In this document: positions 1-7,645 of the stretch, in pieces | Position numbering within the stretch: position 1 is the stretch's first letter | Layout: each line of letters opens with the position of its first letter | From: Planctomycetota bacterium | GTDB taxonomy: Bacteria > Planctomycetota > UBA8108 > SXIK01 | Reading direction: 5' to 3' | Assembly (NCBI GenBank): GCA_016209535.1 | Contig: JACQVW010000009.1 | Span: 1-40,915, forward strand | Length of the DNA: 40,915 bases | Notes under the pieces: model-generated | Database searches by the model: none | The model's input: only the letters and a program-made list of their open reading frames with translations | What the model was told of the DNA's origin: nothing | Program-made: the position numbers and the translations under genes

Positions 1-246
1 TCGGGGACCCGCGTGATCTGGAGGTCGCCGCCCTACGGGATGCCGCCCGTGGTGGTGCGCCCGGGCATGGCGCCGTCCGAGAAAGAGAGGCTGCGGGCGC
101 TCTTCCTCGGTCTGCACGAGGACGAGCGGGCGAGGAGCATCTTGAAGCACCTCCACATCGACCGCTTCGAGCCGGGCGATCCGGGCGCGTACCAGTCGGT
201 CCACGAGGTCATGAAATGGGTGGAGTCCCAGGGGAAGAGATCCTGA
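1..246 (+). CDS. PhnD-type phosphate/phosphonate ABC transporter substrate-binding protein, C-terminal end (5' truncated by window)
   Basis: The reading frame is open from base 1 and stops at 244-246, so only the last 81 residues are present. They contain the pattern 'SPPYGMPPVVVRPGM', followed by a helix of the type 'KERLRALFLGLHEDE' and 'IDRFEPGDPGAYQSV'. This matches the C-terminal lobe of PhnD/PtxB-like periplasmic binding proteins, where 'PP.PVVVR..L......L...LL.M..D..G...L......F…YD.V' is usual. PhnD-like proteins bind phosphonate or oxyanion ligands in the periplasm and deliver them to an ABC transporter. The next gene, a sensor kinase, starts 30 bases downstream on the same strand. 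In other genomes stand-alone PhnD-like proteins next to histidine kinases are often thought to serve as ligand sensors, which is an inference here because no permease or ATPase gene is visible. Confidence 0.72.
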   Translation, partial: SGTRVIWRSPPYGMPPVVVRPGMAPSEKERLRALFLGLHEDERARSILKHLHIDRFEPGDPGAYQSVHEVMKWVESQGKRS

Positions 247-276
247 GCGCACCGTCTCGGTGCCGGAGGTGAGGGA

Positions 277-2604
277 ATGTCGCTCCGGGCGCGCATAGCG
301 GCCTACGTCGTGGCGCTGGCGGTCCTCCTCGTCGGCGGGATGGCGACCGTCGCGACCCGCTGGGTCGCGAACGAGCACCGCCGGCACGAGCTCGAGACCG
401 CGCTCGCCCTCCTCCGCGGCGCCGCGATCGTGGCGGAGAACCACGTCCTCACCGACGACCGCGTCTTCCTGCGGAACCTCCTGGCCACGCTGAAGGAGAC
501 GCACGCCCACCTGCGGGAGCTGTGCCTGGTGAGGGACCGGAGGGCGCTCGCCCACACCTTCCCGGGAACGGTGCCGCCGTTCCTCCTGGAGCCCGAGGAC
601 CCGTCCCTGGCGACCCGCGGCGGCTACCCCTCCGTCGCGGACGGGGACGGGCACCCGGTGTACGTGCTCTCGGCCCCGATCCTGGGAGGGAGCGGGGGCA
701 CGATCTCGGGGCTGATCGCCGAAGACGACCTGGAGGCGGAGATCTCGGAGCTCCGGGGGGCGATGCTGGCCCTCGGCGGCGTCTTCCTCCTCGTGGGCGC
801 GGCCTTGAGCGCCTGGGTCTCGGGGGCGATCACCGCCGTGGTCCGGAAGCTCCACGCCAAGCTGAAGGCCCGCGCCCGGGAGCTGGAGGAGGCCCATGCG
901 GAGGCCCTGAGGCTCATCGATGACCTGGAGCAGGCCCGCAGGGCCGCCGAGGCGGCGAACGTAGCCAAGAGCGAGTTCCTCGCCAGGATGAGCCACGAGC
1001 TCCGCACTCCCATGAACGGGGTCATCGGCATGACGGCCCTCGCGCTCGACACCGAGCTGGACCCGGAGCAGCGGGAGTACCTCGAGCTGAGCAAGGCCTC
1101 GGCCGAAGCGCTCCTGAACATCATCAACGACATCCTCGACTTCTCGAAGGTCGAGGCCGGAAAGCGCGAGCTCCATCCCGTCGACTTCAGCCTGCGGGAG
1201 TGCCTGGACGGCGTCCTGGACGTCCTCAACCTGCGGGCCGAGGCGAAGGGCCTGGAGCTCCTGTGCGACCTGCCGGCCGACGTGCCGGACGCGCTCATCG
1301 GCGACCAGGGACGGCTGCGCCAGATCCTCATGAACCTGGTGGGGAACGCGATCAAGTTCACGGAGCGCGGGGAGGTCTGCGTCGCCGTCCGGACCGAGGA
1401 GCGAGGCGAGGGCGGGGCGCTGCTCGGCTTCAGCGTCTCCGACACCGGGATCGGCATCGAGCCAGAGGCGCGAGGGCGGCTCTTCAAGCCCTTCGAGCAG
1501 GGGGACGGCTCGTCGACCCGGAAGTACGGAGGGACGGGCCTCGGGCTGGCGATCTCCGATCAGCTCGTGGCGATGATGGGCGGGCGGATCTGGGCGGAGA
1601 GCGAGCCAGGGAAGGGCAGCACCTTCCGCTTCACGGCGCGGTTCGGGCTCGGCCGCGCCCAGGCCCCCCAGCCTCCCGCTCAGGCCAAGGGCCTCCACGG
1701 CCTGAAGGCGCTGGTCGTCGACGACAGCGCGACCACCCGCGGCATCCTGGAGGGCATCCTCTCGAGCTGGCAGATGAAGCCCGCGCCCGCCGCCGGGGGA
1801 GCCGCGGCGCTGGCCGCCCTGAGCGCCGCCCGCGAGGCCGGAGAGCCCTTCGACCTCGTGCTCCTGGACGCCCACATGCCGGAGATGGACGGTTTCGCCC
1901 TGGCCAAGCGCCTCGCGAAGGAGCGAACCCTGGCCGGAGCGATGGTCATGATGCTCTCCTCCACGGGACGCCAGGCCGAGGTCGCCCGCTGCCGGGAGCT
2001 GGGCGCCGCGGCGCACGTGACGAAGCCCGTGAAGCCGTCCGCCCTCCTCGACGCGATCCTGAGGAGCTTGGGGGCGAGGTCCTTCAGGGTCGCGGCCGAG
2101 CCTCCGGCCTCCCGGGAGCCGTGCTGCCAGCACGGCTGCCTGCGGATCCTCGTGGTGGAGGGGAGCCTGGTCAACCAGGCGCTCGTCGCGGCGATCCTCG
2201 AGAAGGCGGGGCACTGCGTCTCGGTCGCCCGGGACGGCCCGGAGGCACTGGAGGCCCTGGAGCGTCGGGAGCTCGACCTGGTGCTCCTGGCGGTCAAGCT
2301 TCCGGGGAAGGACGGGCTCGAGGCTGCGGCCGCGATCCGGCAGGGGGAGAAGTCGGCGGGCCCGCGCGTCCCCATCATCGCCATGACGAGCATGGCCCAG
2401 CCGGGCTACCGCGAGCGGTGCCTGACCGCGGGCATGGACGGCTGCGTGCCCAAGCCGATCCGCCCCGAGGAGCTCTTGAAGGAGATCGACGCCGTCCTCG
2501 GGAAGGGCCCTCGGCCCCAGGTCTCGGCTTCGAGGCTGCCTCTCGACTCCGGGGAGCGCGAGCGAGCCCAGCTTGCGCCCGGCAGTGTTCGCAGTAGAAT
2601 GTGA
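277..2604 (+). CDS. Membrane-bound hybrid sensor histidine kinase with two receiver domains (second one degenerate)
   Basis: A 775-residue hybrid kinase. Visible parts: membrane segment about 8-27; an extracytoplasmic sensor region of about 130 residues; second membrane segment about 161-182; a short coiled coil 190-230; HisKA with the H box SHELRTP (His240); HATPase with N box 'NLVGNAIKF' (about 353-361), G1 'DTGIGI' (389-394) and G2 'GGTGLGL' (418-424). Two receivers follow. REC1 (about 476-598) has the acidic pair D482/D483, phosphoacceptor D531 in '[11 protein letters not shown]' and K583. REC2 (about 622-742) keeps K726 but has Ala672 where the phosphoacceptor Asp belongs and 'VVEGS' instead of 'VEDN' in the acidic pocket. 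The start is supported by a strong Shine-Dalgarno GGAGGTGA at 265-272. It follows a PhnD-type binding protein, which may provide its signal (inference). No DNA-binding output domain is present. Confidence 0.93.
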   Translation: MSLRARIAAYVVALAVLLVGGMATVATRWVANEHRRHELETALALLRGAAIVAENHVLTDDRVFLRNLLATLKETHAHLRELCLVRDRRALAHTFPGTVPPFLLEPEDPSLATRGGYPSVADGDGHPVYVLSAPILGGSGGTISGLIAEDDLEAEISELRGAMLALGGVFLLVGAALSAWVSGAITAVVRKLHAKLKARARELEEAHAEALRLIDDLEQARRAAEAANVAKSEFLARMSHELRTPMNGVIGMTALALDTELDPEQREYLELSKASAEALLNIINDILDFSKVEAGKRELHPVDFSLRECLDGVLDVLNLRAEAKGLELLCDLPADVPDALIGDQGRLRQILMNLVGNAIKFTERGEVCVAVRTEERGEGGALLGFSVSDTGIGIEPEARGRLFKPFEQGDGSSTRKYGGTGLGLAISDQLVAMMGGRIWAESEPGKGSTFRFTARFGLGRAQAPQPPAQAKGLHGLKALVVDDSATTRGILEGILSSWQMKPAPAAGGAAALAALSAAREAGEPFDLVLLDAHMPEMDGFALAKRLAKERTLAGAMVMMLSSTGRQAEVARCRELGAAAHVTKPVKPSALLDAILRSLGARSFRVAAEPPASREPCCQHGCLRILVVEGSLVNQALVAAILEKAGHCVSVARDGPEALEALERRELDLVLLAVKLPGKDGLEAAAAIRQGEKSAGPRVPIIAMTSMAQPGYRERCLTAGMDGCVPKPIRPEELLKEIDAVLGKGPRPQVSASRLPLDSGERERAQLAPGSVRSRM
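2573..2600 (+). promoter_or_regulatory. Possible sigma70-type promoter for the first toxin-antitoxin module
   Basis: TTGCGC (2573-2578), a 16-base spacer, then TAGAAT (2595-2600). The -10 matches the consensus at five of six positions and the -35 only at three. It overlaps the 3' end of the kinase gene and would give a leader of roughly 40 bases to the antitoxin start at 2649. This is suggestive only. Confidence 0.35.
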
Positions 2605-2648
2605 GTCCTGGTAAGCTGAAAACTATGTATCGGAATATGGAGCCTATC

Positions 2649-2936
2649 ATGGACCGCATCATCGGCGTCACGGAGCTCCAGCGCAAGTTCGCGGCGATCT
2701 TCGACGAGGTGGCTACGAAGCGCATCGCCTACATCCTCACGCGAGGGAGCCGGCCCGAGGCTGCGATGATTCCCTATGAAGAGTACGTGAAGTTCGTCAA
2801 GTCCAGCGACGGGGGCGCGCTGGCGCGCTTCGACAAGCTCTGCGCGCGGATGGCAGTCGCCAATGCGAAGTGTTCGGAAGAGGAGGTCGAGGCTGACTTG
2901 CGAGCGGCAACGCGGGAAGTGCGCAAGAAGAGATGA
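2649..2936 (+). CDS. Phd/YefM-family antitoxin of a PIN-domain toxin-antitoxin module
   Basis: Encodes 95 residues beginning 'MDRIIGVTELQRKF', with the typical Phd/YefM N-terminal fold: a short strand and helix ('VTELQRKFAAIFDEV'), then a hairpin 'YILTRGSRPEAAMIPYEEY'. A charged C-terminal tail probably wraps the toxin. The N-terminal fold of this family dimerises and binds operator DNA, and the tail neutralises the toxin. I chose ATG 2649 because GGAG at 2639-2642 sits 6 bases upstream; an in-frame ATG at 2637 and GTG at 2601 are alternatives. The stop overlaps the toxin start by 4 bases (ATGA), which indicates translational coupling. Base composition is lower in GC than the neighbouring kinase, in line with a mobile module. 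Confidence 0.82.
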   Translation: MDRIIGVTELQRKFAAIFDEVATKRIAYILTRGSRPEAAMIPYEEYVKFVKSSDGGALARFDKLCARMAVANAKCSEEEVEADLRAATREVRKKR

Positions 2937-3349
2937 TCCGCGCGGTCCTGGACACGAACATCGTGATCCGCGCGATGATCAAGCCCCAGGGCACGGTCGG
3001 GCCGATCCTCGGCAGGCTTCGCAACGGGGACTACCTCGTGGTGTACTCGCAGCCGCTCCTCGACGAACTGCTGGAGAAACTCGCTCTCCCTCGAATCCGA
3101 GACAAGTACAAGATCGACGACGAGGCTGTCGAGGCCCTCTTGGGACTCCTCGCCCTGCGGGGAGAGCTCGTCACCCCGTCTCGGAAGGTTGCTGTCTGCC
3201 GCGATCCGGACGACGACGCAGTCCTCGAGGCCGCCCTCGCTGGCCAGGCGGGGTACGTCGTGACCGGGGACGCGGATCTGCTCGTGCTCAGGAAGTTCGA
3301 GGGCGTTCGCATGGTCACACCGCAAGCGTTCCTGGACATCCTCGGCTGA
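2933..3349 (+). CDS. PIN-family toxin (COG1569-like putative endoribonuclease)
   Basis: 138 residues with PIN-domain hallmarks: the first acidic residue in 'MIRAVLDTNIVIRAM' (Asp7), a helical middle with 'SQPLLDELLEKLALPRI' supplying the conserved Glu, and the C-terminal acidic cluster 'CRDPDDDAVLEAALAG…VVTGDADLL'. PIN toxins are Mg-dependent RNases that cut tRNA or rRNA in VapBC systems; the specific target cannot be read here. The sequence resembles the 'putative toxin-antitoxin system toxin component, PIN family' group. It overlaps the upstream Phd-type antitoxin by ATGA, the usual antitoxin-first order. The 3' end faces a second TA module 83 bases away. All catalytic acidic residues appear present, so I read it as intact. 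Confidence 0.85.
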   Translation: MIRAVLDTNIVIRAMIKPQGTVGPILGRLRNGDYLVVYSQPLLDELLEKLALPRIRDKYKIDDEAVEALLGLLALRGELVTPSRKVAVCRDPDDDAVLEAALAGQAGYVVTGDADLLVLRKFEGVRMVTPQAFLDILG

Positions 3350-3432
3350 AGGAGTGCGCGGGCCATAGCGCCGCAGGCTGCGCGCCCGCCCGGAACGCGG
3401 AAAAGGCAGAGGGCAGCCCTGCAGGTCCACCC

Positions 3433-3849
3433 TCACGAGCCGACGCAGCGAAACCCCAACGCCCTCGCCGCGGTACCCTGCTGGACGTCATGGGTGGCGA
3501 AGACGAGCTGGCCCCCTCGACTCTCCTGGAAGAGGAGCGCGCTCGCGAGGTGGATCGCGTCCAGCGAGCGGATGGCCGTGGGCATGGGGAGGGATGCGCG
3601 GCGCAGGACCGGCCGCGTCACCGGGATGAAGCCCAAGGTGGCCTCGATTCGAGCCAGCTCCTCGTGAGCTCGGGCCAGGTCGTCGTCGACGAGAGCCCCC
3701 TCAAGCCGTAGCCTGTCGAGGACTCGGCGAGACTCCAGGGCAAGGAGCTCGCTCGAGTAGGCCGACTCCCATTGCCCCCACAGCGCCAAGGGGTCTTTTT
3801 GGCGAAGCAACACCCTCAGCACGACGCTCGTGTCGAGATAGACCGTCAT
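3433..3849 (-). CDS. VapC-type PIN-domain toxin of the second module
   Basis: 138 residues starting 'MTVYLDTSVVLRVLL', where Asp6 is the first PIN acidic residue, followed by 'SSELLALESRRVLDRL' carrying the conserved Glu, and 'RSLDAIHLASALLF' with the third Asp, then 'VFATHDVQQGTAARALGF'. This is the classic VapC layout, a Mg-dependent endoribonuclease expected to be inhibited by its cognate antitoxin. It lies 3 bases after the antitoxin stop on the same strand, so the two are co-transcribed. It differs clearly in sequence from the plus-strand PIN toxin, so this is not a local duplication. The gene converges with that first toxin. Confidence 0.87.
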   Translation of the reverse strand: MTVYLDTSVVLRVLLRQKDPLALWGQWESAYSSELLALESRRVLDRLRLEGALVDDDLARAHEELARIEATLGFIPVTRPVLRRASLPMPTAIRSLDAIHLASALLFQESRGGQLVFATHDVQQGTAARALGFRCVGS

Positions 3850-3852
3850 GTC

Positions 3853-4110
3853 TCATCTCGGGTCGCGGTCTTCTCTCAGGAGCCGCACCACGTCCACGGG
3901 CCGCCTTGGCCTAACACCGTGGACTCTCTTCAGATCGCTCTTTGGCCTTCCAGGCTCCTCGATCCGGAACTTCTCGACCTGCTCCTCGTAGGGGACGATC
4001 CTCGCGATGGGCGTGTTCCGATCGAGGACGACCACCATCCCTCCTCGGCGCACCTCGGCCAGGTACGCGCTGAGGCGAGCCTTGAGCTCAGAAACCTTGG
4101 CGCTCTTCAT
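3853..4110 (-). CDS. Phd/YefM-type antitoxin of the second module
   Basis: 85 residues: 'MKSAKVSELKARLSAYLAEV' followed by 'RGGMVVVLDRNTPIARIVPYEE'. This is the standard N-terminal half of Phd/VapB-like antitoxins, in which the first helix and hairpin form the DNA-binding dimer. A basic, probably disordered tail (about residues 55-85) would contact the toxin. I chose ATG 4110 because a longer in-frame extension back to 4239 looks non-homologous and would read through a promoter. The promoter has a TTGACA -35, 17-base spacer and CATAAC -10 ending 6 bases before this ATG, and a GACCT-GATG-AGGTC palindrome lies inside the promoter. This arrangement fits autorepression, which is inference from position. 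Confidence 0.83.
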   Translation of the reverse strand: MKSAKVSELKARLSAYLAEVRRGGMVVVLDRNTPIARIVPYEEQVEKFRIEEPGRPKSDLKRVHGVRPRRPVDVVRLLREDRDPR

Positions 4111-4116
4111 GGCCTC

Positions 4117-4145
4117 GTTATGACCTGATGAGGTCCACTTGTCAA
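4117..4145 (-). promoter_or_regulatory. Promoter and likely autoregulatory operator of the second toxin-antitoxin module
   Basis: Read on the minus strand: TTGACA (4145-4140), 17-base spacer, CATAAC (4122-4117). The perfect inverted repeat GACCT-GATG-AGGTC (4122-4135) lies in the spacer and touches the -10. The start codon begins 6 bases after the -10, so the transcript probably starts at or within a base of the ATG. Confidence 0.62.
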
Positions 4146-4180
4146 GCGGCGGTGCCTGACCACGCGGATCGGCCCCAGGC

Positions 4181-4579
4181 TCACTCCTTTCGCGCGGACT
4201 CGGTGCGGGCGAGCCACTGGCCGTAGGAGTAGCCCTCAAGCCAGCTCACTGACTGCCCGCGGGTCGGCTCGCCTTGCCTTGTCGAGTCGGCCCTCCGCGA
4301 GGTTCCGAGCTCGTAGCCCGCGAGGAATCCTTCAGGGCGCTCGGCGATCTCGGTTCGCAGATCGCTCAGGCGGTCGAGGCCGAGGGGTCTCTCGCCGGGG
4401 CAAAGCCGAAAGAGCATGCTCTGGTCCCCGATGCGCACAAAGTGGGAGCTCTCGCTGAAGCCGGTCTTCGCCTCTCCGATTCTCCAGGTCGCCGCCAGCC
4501 GGACGAAGTCCTCCGGACCCACGGTGGCCGCGCACCCGGACATGGCGCACACGAAGAGCAAGATCCTGCAGCATTTCAT
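4181..4579 (-). CDS. Small predicted lipoprotein of unknown function
   Basis: 132 residues beginning 'MKCCRILLFVCAMSGCAAT', a short charged-hydrophobic signal followed by a lipobox-like 'MSGC' with Cys16 as the probable lipidation site. The remainder is hydrophilic and has no motif I recognise; it contains 'FVRLAATWRIGEAKTGF' and 'EGFLAGYELGTSRRA', and ends with 'SWLEGYSYGQWLARTESARKE'. The start is supported by a purine-rich GGGAGGGG immediately upstream of the ATG on the minus strand. It follows the CYTH-domain gene on the same strand with a 35-base gap, so the two may be co-transcribed. It is likely anchored to a membrane, but I cannot assign a function. Confidence 0.6.
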   Translation of the reverse strand: MKCCRILLFVCAMSGCAATVGPEDFVRLAATWRIGEAKTGFSESSHFVRIGDQSMLFRLCPGERPLGLDRLSDLRTEIAERPEGFLAGYELGTSRRADSTRQGEPTRGQSVSWLEGYSYGQWLARTESARKE

Positions 4580-4614
4580 GATCCCCTCCCTCCACCGCGC
4601 CAGGCGGCGTCAAA

Positions 4615-5118
4615 TCACTTCACCAGGTCCCTGTACGGCGCCGCGACGAGGTCTGCCGGCTTGATCCCCAGGGTCTCGACGAGGCGCGAAGTCTCGGCCC
4701 GGGCCTGGTCGGAGGTGATCCCGTCGACCACGGTCTCGAGCTCGAGGAAGTCGCCCAGGCCCTCCACGCGGTCGAGGTGGATGCGCGTGTGCTCGTAGAT
4801 CCAGAGCGTCCGCTCCTTCGCGACCACCTTGTCGGCGGGGACCACCCTCCCGAGGAGCCTCTTCCAGGCGGCCGCGTCCTCCACCAGGATCACGTCGAAG
4901 TCCGAAGCGCGCGGCCCGGCGTGGCTCGTCGCCCGGCGGTAGGAGATCACCTCCGGCGGCCTCCCCTCGGCCTCGCGGATCTTGAGCCACCCGGAGGGCA
5001 CGGCGAAGAACGTGTCCTTCTGCCGGAGAGTCCACATCCGCCGCGCCCCCAGCGCCTCGAGGCGCGCCTCGACGTTGCCGCGGTCTCGAAGCCTTGCCTT
5101 GATCTCGATGTTGAGCAT
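4615..5118 (-). CDS. CYTH-domain protein (class IV adenylate cyclase / triphosphatase-like)
   Basis: 167 residues beginning 'MLNIEIKARLRD'. CYTH proteins form a triphosphate tunnel and hydrolyse or cyclise triphosphates (ATP, ThTP, polyphosphate). Visible motifs are the N-terminal 'NIEIK' version of ExExK (first Glu replaced by Asn, common in the CyaB-like branch), 'KDTFFAVPSGWLKIRE' with 'LKIR', a 'SYRRAT' strand, 'VVAKERTLW', 'RIHLDRVEGLGDFLELET' (the typical VxLDxVxxLGxFxExE motif), and a C-terminal helix 'LVETLGIKPADLVAAPYRDLV'. I chose ATG 5118 because AGGGGA lies just upstream and homologous proteins begin 'M.NIEIKARL'; a longer start at 5169 adds 17 unsupported residues. It is divergent from the PilB-like gene. 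Substrate cannot be decided from sequence. Confidence 0.85.
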   Translation of the reverse strand: MLNIEIKARLRDRGNVEARLEALGARRMWTLRQKDTFFAVPSGWLKIREAEGRPPEVISYRRATSHAGPRASDFDVILVEDAAAWKRLLGRVVPADKVVAKERTLWIYEHTRIHLDRVEGLGDFLELETVVDGITSDQARAETSRLVETLGIKPADLVAAPYRDLVK

Positions 5119-5213
5119 CCGAGGTCCCCTCGGGGCCTCATGATGCCCAAGGAAAAGCCCGTTCTCCACACATTCCGGGAACCTGGGCCGCTCCGATTGC
5201 CTCGCCGGAGGCC

Positions 5214-7535
5214 GTGGCCCATCCTTCTTGGATGGAAGGTCAGGCGACGAGCCGGCGCGTCAAGCTCCTCAAACGGCGCATCTACGAGCTGCGGGCCCAG
5301 ATCAGCTATGCCGAGCGCGTCAAGGACGTCATGAACCGCATCCACGCGGCGCGGGACCTCGACCAGATCTTCGTCGAGCTCCTGGAGGAGATCCTGGGCC
5401 TCTGCGAAGCCGAGCACCTCACGCTCTACGCGGTCGACCACGAGCGCCGCGAGCTCTTCTCGCGGTTCCTGGACCTCGACGTGATCCAGGAGATCCGACT
5501 CCCCCTGGAGGGCTCGAGCATCGCCGGCTTCGCTGCGCGCCACCGCCGGTGCGTCAACGTCCGAGACGCCTACGACGCCGAAGAGCTCCGGCGCGTCAGC
5601 CCCGACCTCGCCTTCGACCGGTCCTGGGACTCGAGGACGGGGATCCACTCGAGGCAGGTGCTCGCCGTGCCCATCGTCTCCGGAGGAGGCCTTGTCACCG
5701 GCGCCATCCAGCTCGTCAACAAGAAGGGCGCCGACCGCTTCACGGAGCAGGACGTGACGCGGGTGCGGGAGATCGCGAAGACGCTCGGGATCGCCTTCCA
5801 CAACCAGTACAGGCTCGCGCGAAGGAAGGTGAGCAAGCTCGACGGGCTCCTCGCGGAGCGGCTCATCCGCATGGAGGACCTCGAACGGGCGACCGAGGAG
5901 GCCGAGCGGGCCGGGACGGCGGTCGAGACGGTCCTCCTGGAGAAGCACGGGATCCGCAAGGAGGACCTCGGCCGCTCGCTGAGCGCCTTCTACCTCTGCC
6001 CCTTCCTCTCGCTCGAGGAGGCCGGAGGGATCCCGCCGGAGCTCCTCGAGGGCCTCAACCTCGAGTACCTGAAGGCGCAGTGCTGGGCTCCCGTGCGGGC
6101 GGACGACGGCGTCCTGGAGATCCTCATCGACGACCCCCACTCCTACTCGAAGGTGCAGGAGGTGAGGCGCCTCTTCCCCGAGACGAAGGTGCGGTTCTTC
6201 GTGGGGACGCGCAAGGACATCCTGGACCTGCTGGACTCCGCGGCGGGCCGAGGACCGTGCCGGGAGGACGCCGTCGAGGCCGCGGCGAGGCTCGCCGGCG
6301 GGCTCCCGGGGAGCGCCCCACCGGTCGAGGGGCTCACCTCGGCCCCGGCGGCGCCGGAGAGCCCGGCCGAGGGCGATGGGCCGGCGGTCCAGCTCGTCCA
6401 CCAGATCATCGCCGGCGCTTACAGAGCGGGGGCCTCGGACATCCACGTCGAGCCGGCGGGCGACGCGGAGCCCGCCCTGGTCCGGCTCCGCGTCGACGGA
6501 GTCTGCCACGAGCACCTGCGCGTTCCCGCCGAGCACCGGCGGGCCGTCGCCTCGTGCCTCAAGATCATGGCGGGCCTGGACATCGCCGAGCGCCGGAGGC
6601 CGCAGGACGGGAAGCTGAAGGTGCAGCTCCCGGAGCGCGAGATCGAGCTCCGCGTCGCGACGGTGCCCACCGCGGGCCAGGACAACGAGGACCTGGTGCT
6701 CCGCATCCTCGCGGCGAGCGAGCCGATCCCGCTCGAAGGGCTGCGCATGAGCGAGAGGAACCTGAGGGAGCTCAAGGGCCTCCTCGCGAAGCCCTACGGG
6801 CTCATCCTCTGCGTCGGCCCCACGGGCTCGGGGAAGACGACGACCCTCCACTCCGCCCTGGGCCACTTGAACACGCCGGAGTCGAAGATCTGGACCGCCG
6901 AGGACCCCGTCGAGATCACCCAGCCCGGCCTGCGCCAGGTGCAGGTCCGCCCCAAGCTCGGCCTCGACTTCGCCGCGGCGCTCCGGTCGTTCCTGCGGGC
7001 CGACCCCGACGTGATCATGGTGGGCGAGGTCCGCGACCGGGAGACCGCGAAGATGGCCCTCGAAGCGTCGCTGACGGGCCACCTCGTCCTGAGCACGCTC
7101 CACACGAACAGCGCCGCGGAGACCGTGACGCGCCTGGTCGAGATGGGCCTCGACCCGTTCCACCTCGCCGACGCGCTCCTCGGCGTGCTCGCCCAGAGGC
7201 TCGCGAGGACGCTCTGCCGCGCCTGCACCGAACGCTACCGGCCGCAGCGCGACGAGTACGACGCGCTGGCGCGGGCGTACGGCGAGGAGACCTTCGAGAG
7301 GCTCGGGGTCCGCTGGGACGACTCCTTCCACCTCCACCGCGGGAAGGGGTGCGAGACCTGCCGGGGCACGGGCTACAAGGGCAGGATCGCCCTCCACGAG
7401 CTCCTCGTGGCGGACCGCGAGGTGCGCGGCTCGATCCGCCCCGGCGTCAAGGCCGAGGAGATCCTGCGGGCGGGCGTGGCGCAAGGCATGACGACGCTCG
7501 TCCAGGACGGCGTCCTGAAGGTCCTCGAGGGCTGA
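5214..7535 (+). CDS. GAF-domain PilB/GspE-type assembly ATPase
   Basis: 773 residues. Order: N-terminal helix 10-40; GAF domain about 40-200 ('DLDQIFVELLEEILGLCEAEHLTLYAVD…GSSIAGFAARHRRCVNVRDAY…VLAVPIVSG…GAIQLVNKKG'); MshEN/GspE N-domain about 207-340; linker; ATPase 385-773. Catalytic parts: Walker A 'GPTGSGKTT' (535-543), Asp box around 'IWTAEDPVE', Walker B 'DPDVIMVGEVRD' (598-608), His box 'TGHLVLSTLHTN' (621-632), and zinc tetracysteine C668/C671/C713/C716. Such hexameric ATPases power type IV pilus or type II secretion pseudopilus extension from the cytoplasm. PilB proteins normally lack a GAF domain, so this one may be gated by a small ligand. Start is unclear: GTG 5214 or ATG 5232. 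No other pilus gene is in the window. Confidence 0.9.
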   Translation: MAHPSWMEGQATSRRVKLLKRRIYELRAQISYAERVKDVMNRIHAARDLDQIFVELLEEILGLCEAEHLTLYAVDHERRELFSRFLDLDVIQEIRLPLEGSSIAGFAARHRRCVNVRDAYDAEELRRVSPDLAFDRSWDSRTGIHSRQVLAVPIVSGGGLVTGAIQLVNKKGADRFTEQDVTRVREIAKTLGIAFHNQYRLARRKVSKLDGLLAERLIRMEDLERATEEAERAGTAVETVLLEKHGIRKEDLGRSLSAFYLCPFLSLEEAGGIPPELLEGLNLEYLKAQCWAPVRADDGVLEILIDDPHSYSKVQEVRRLFPETKVRFFVGTRKDILDLLDSAAGRGPCREDAVEAAARLAGGLPGSAPPVEGLTSAPAAPESPAEGDGPAVQLVHQIIAGAYRAGASDIHVEPAGDAEPALVRLRVDGVCHEHLRVPAEHRRAVASCLKIMAGLDIAERRRPQDGKLKVQLPEREIELRVATVPTAGQDNEDLVLRILAASEPIPLEGLRMSERNLRELKGLLAKPYGLILCVGPTGSGKTTTLHSALGHLNTPESKIWTAEDPVEITQPGLRQVQVRPKLGLDFAAALRSFLRADPDVIMVGEVRDRETAKMALEASLTGHLVLSTLHTNSAAETVTRLVEMGLDPFHLADALLGVLAQRLARTLCRACTERYRPQRDEYDALARAYGEETFERLGVRWDDSFHLHRGKGCETCRGTGYKGRIALHELLVADREVRGSIRPGVKAEEILRAGVAQGMTTLVQDGVLKVLEG

Positions 7536-7600
7536 ACCGACCAGCGCCAGGTGCAGGCCGTGGCGATGTAGGCGGGGAACGATGTGGGCGCGCGAGCGGG

Positions 7601-7609
7601 TGATACAAT
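7601..7609 (+). promoter_or_regulatory. Extended -10 promoter candidate upstream of PVC heme protein 1
   Basis: TGATACAAT at 7601-7609 fits the extended -10 form TGn-TATAAT with one mismatch. It is the most AT-rich spot in the 110-base gap between the PilB-like gene and the next start. No good -35 is seen, as expected for extended -10 promoters. Predicted leader is about 30 bases. Confidence 0.45.
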
Positions 7610-7645
7610 CCCCGCACTCAACTCCAGTCAGGTCGCGGCACGCCG

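Noticed and set aside
3350-3432. Possible bidirectional terminator between the two PIN toxins
   Set aside because: Only short GC arms pair and there is no T-run on either strand.
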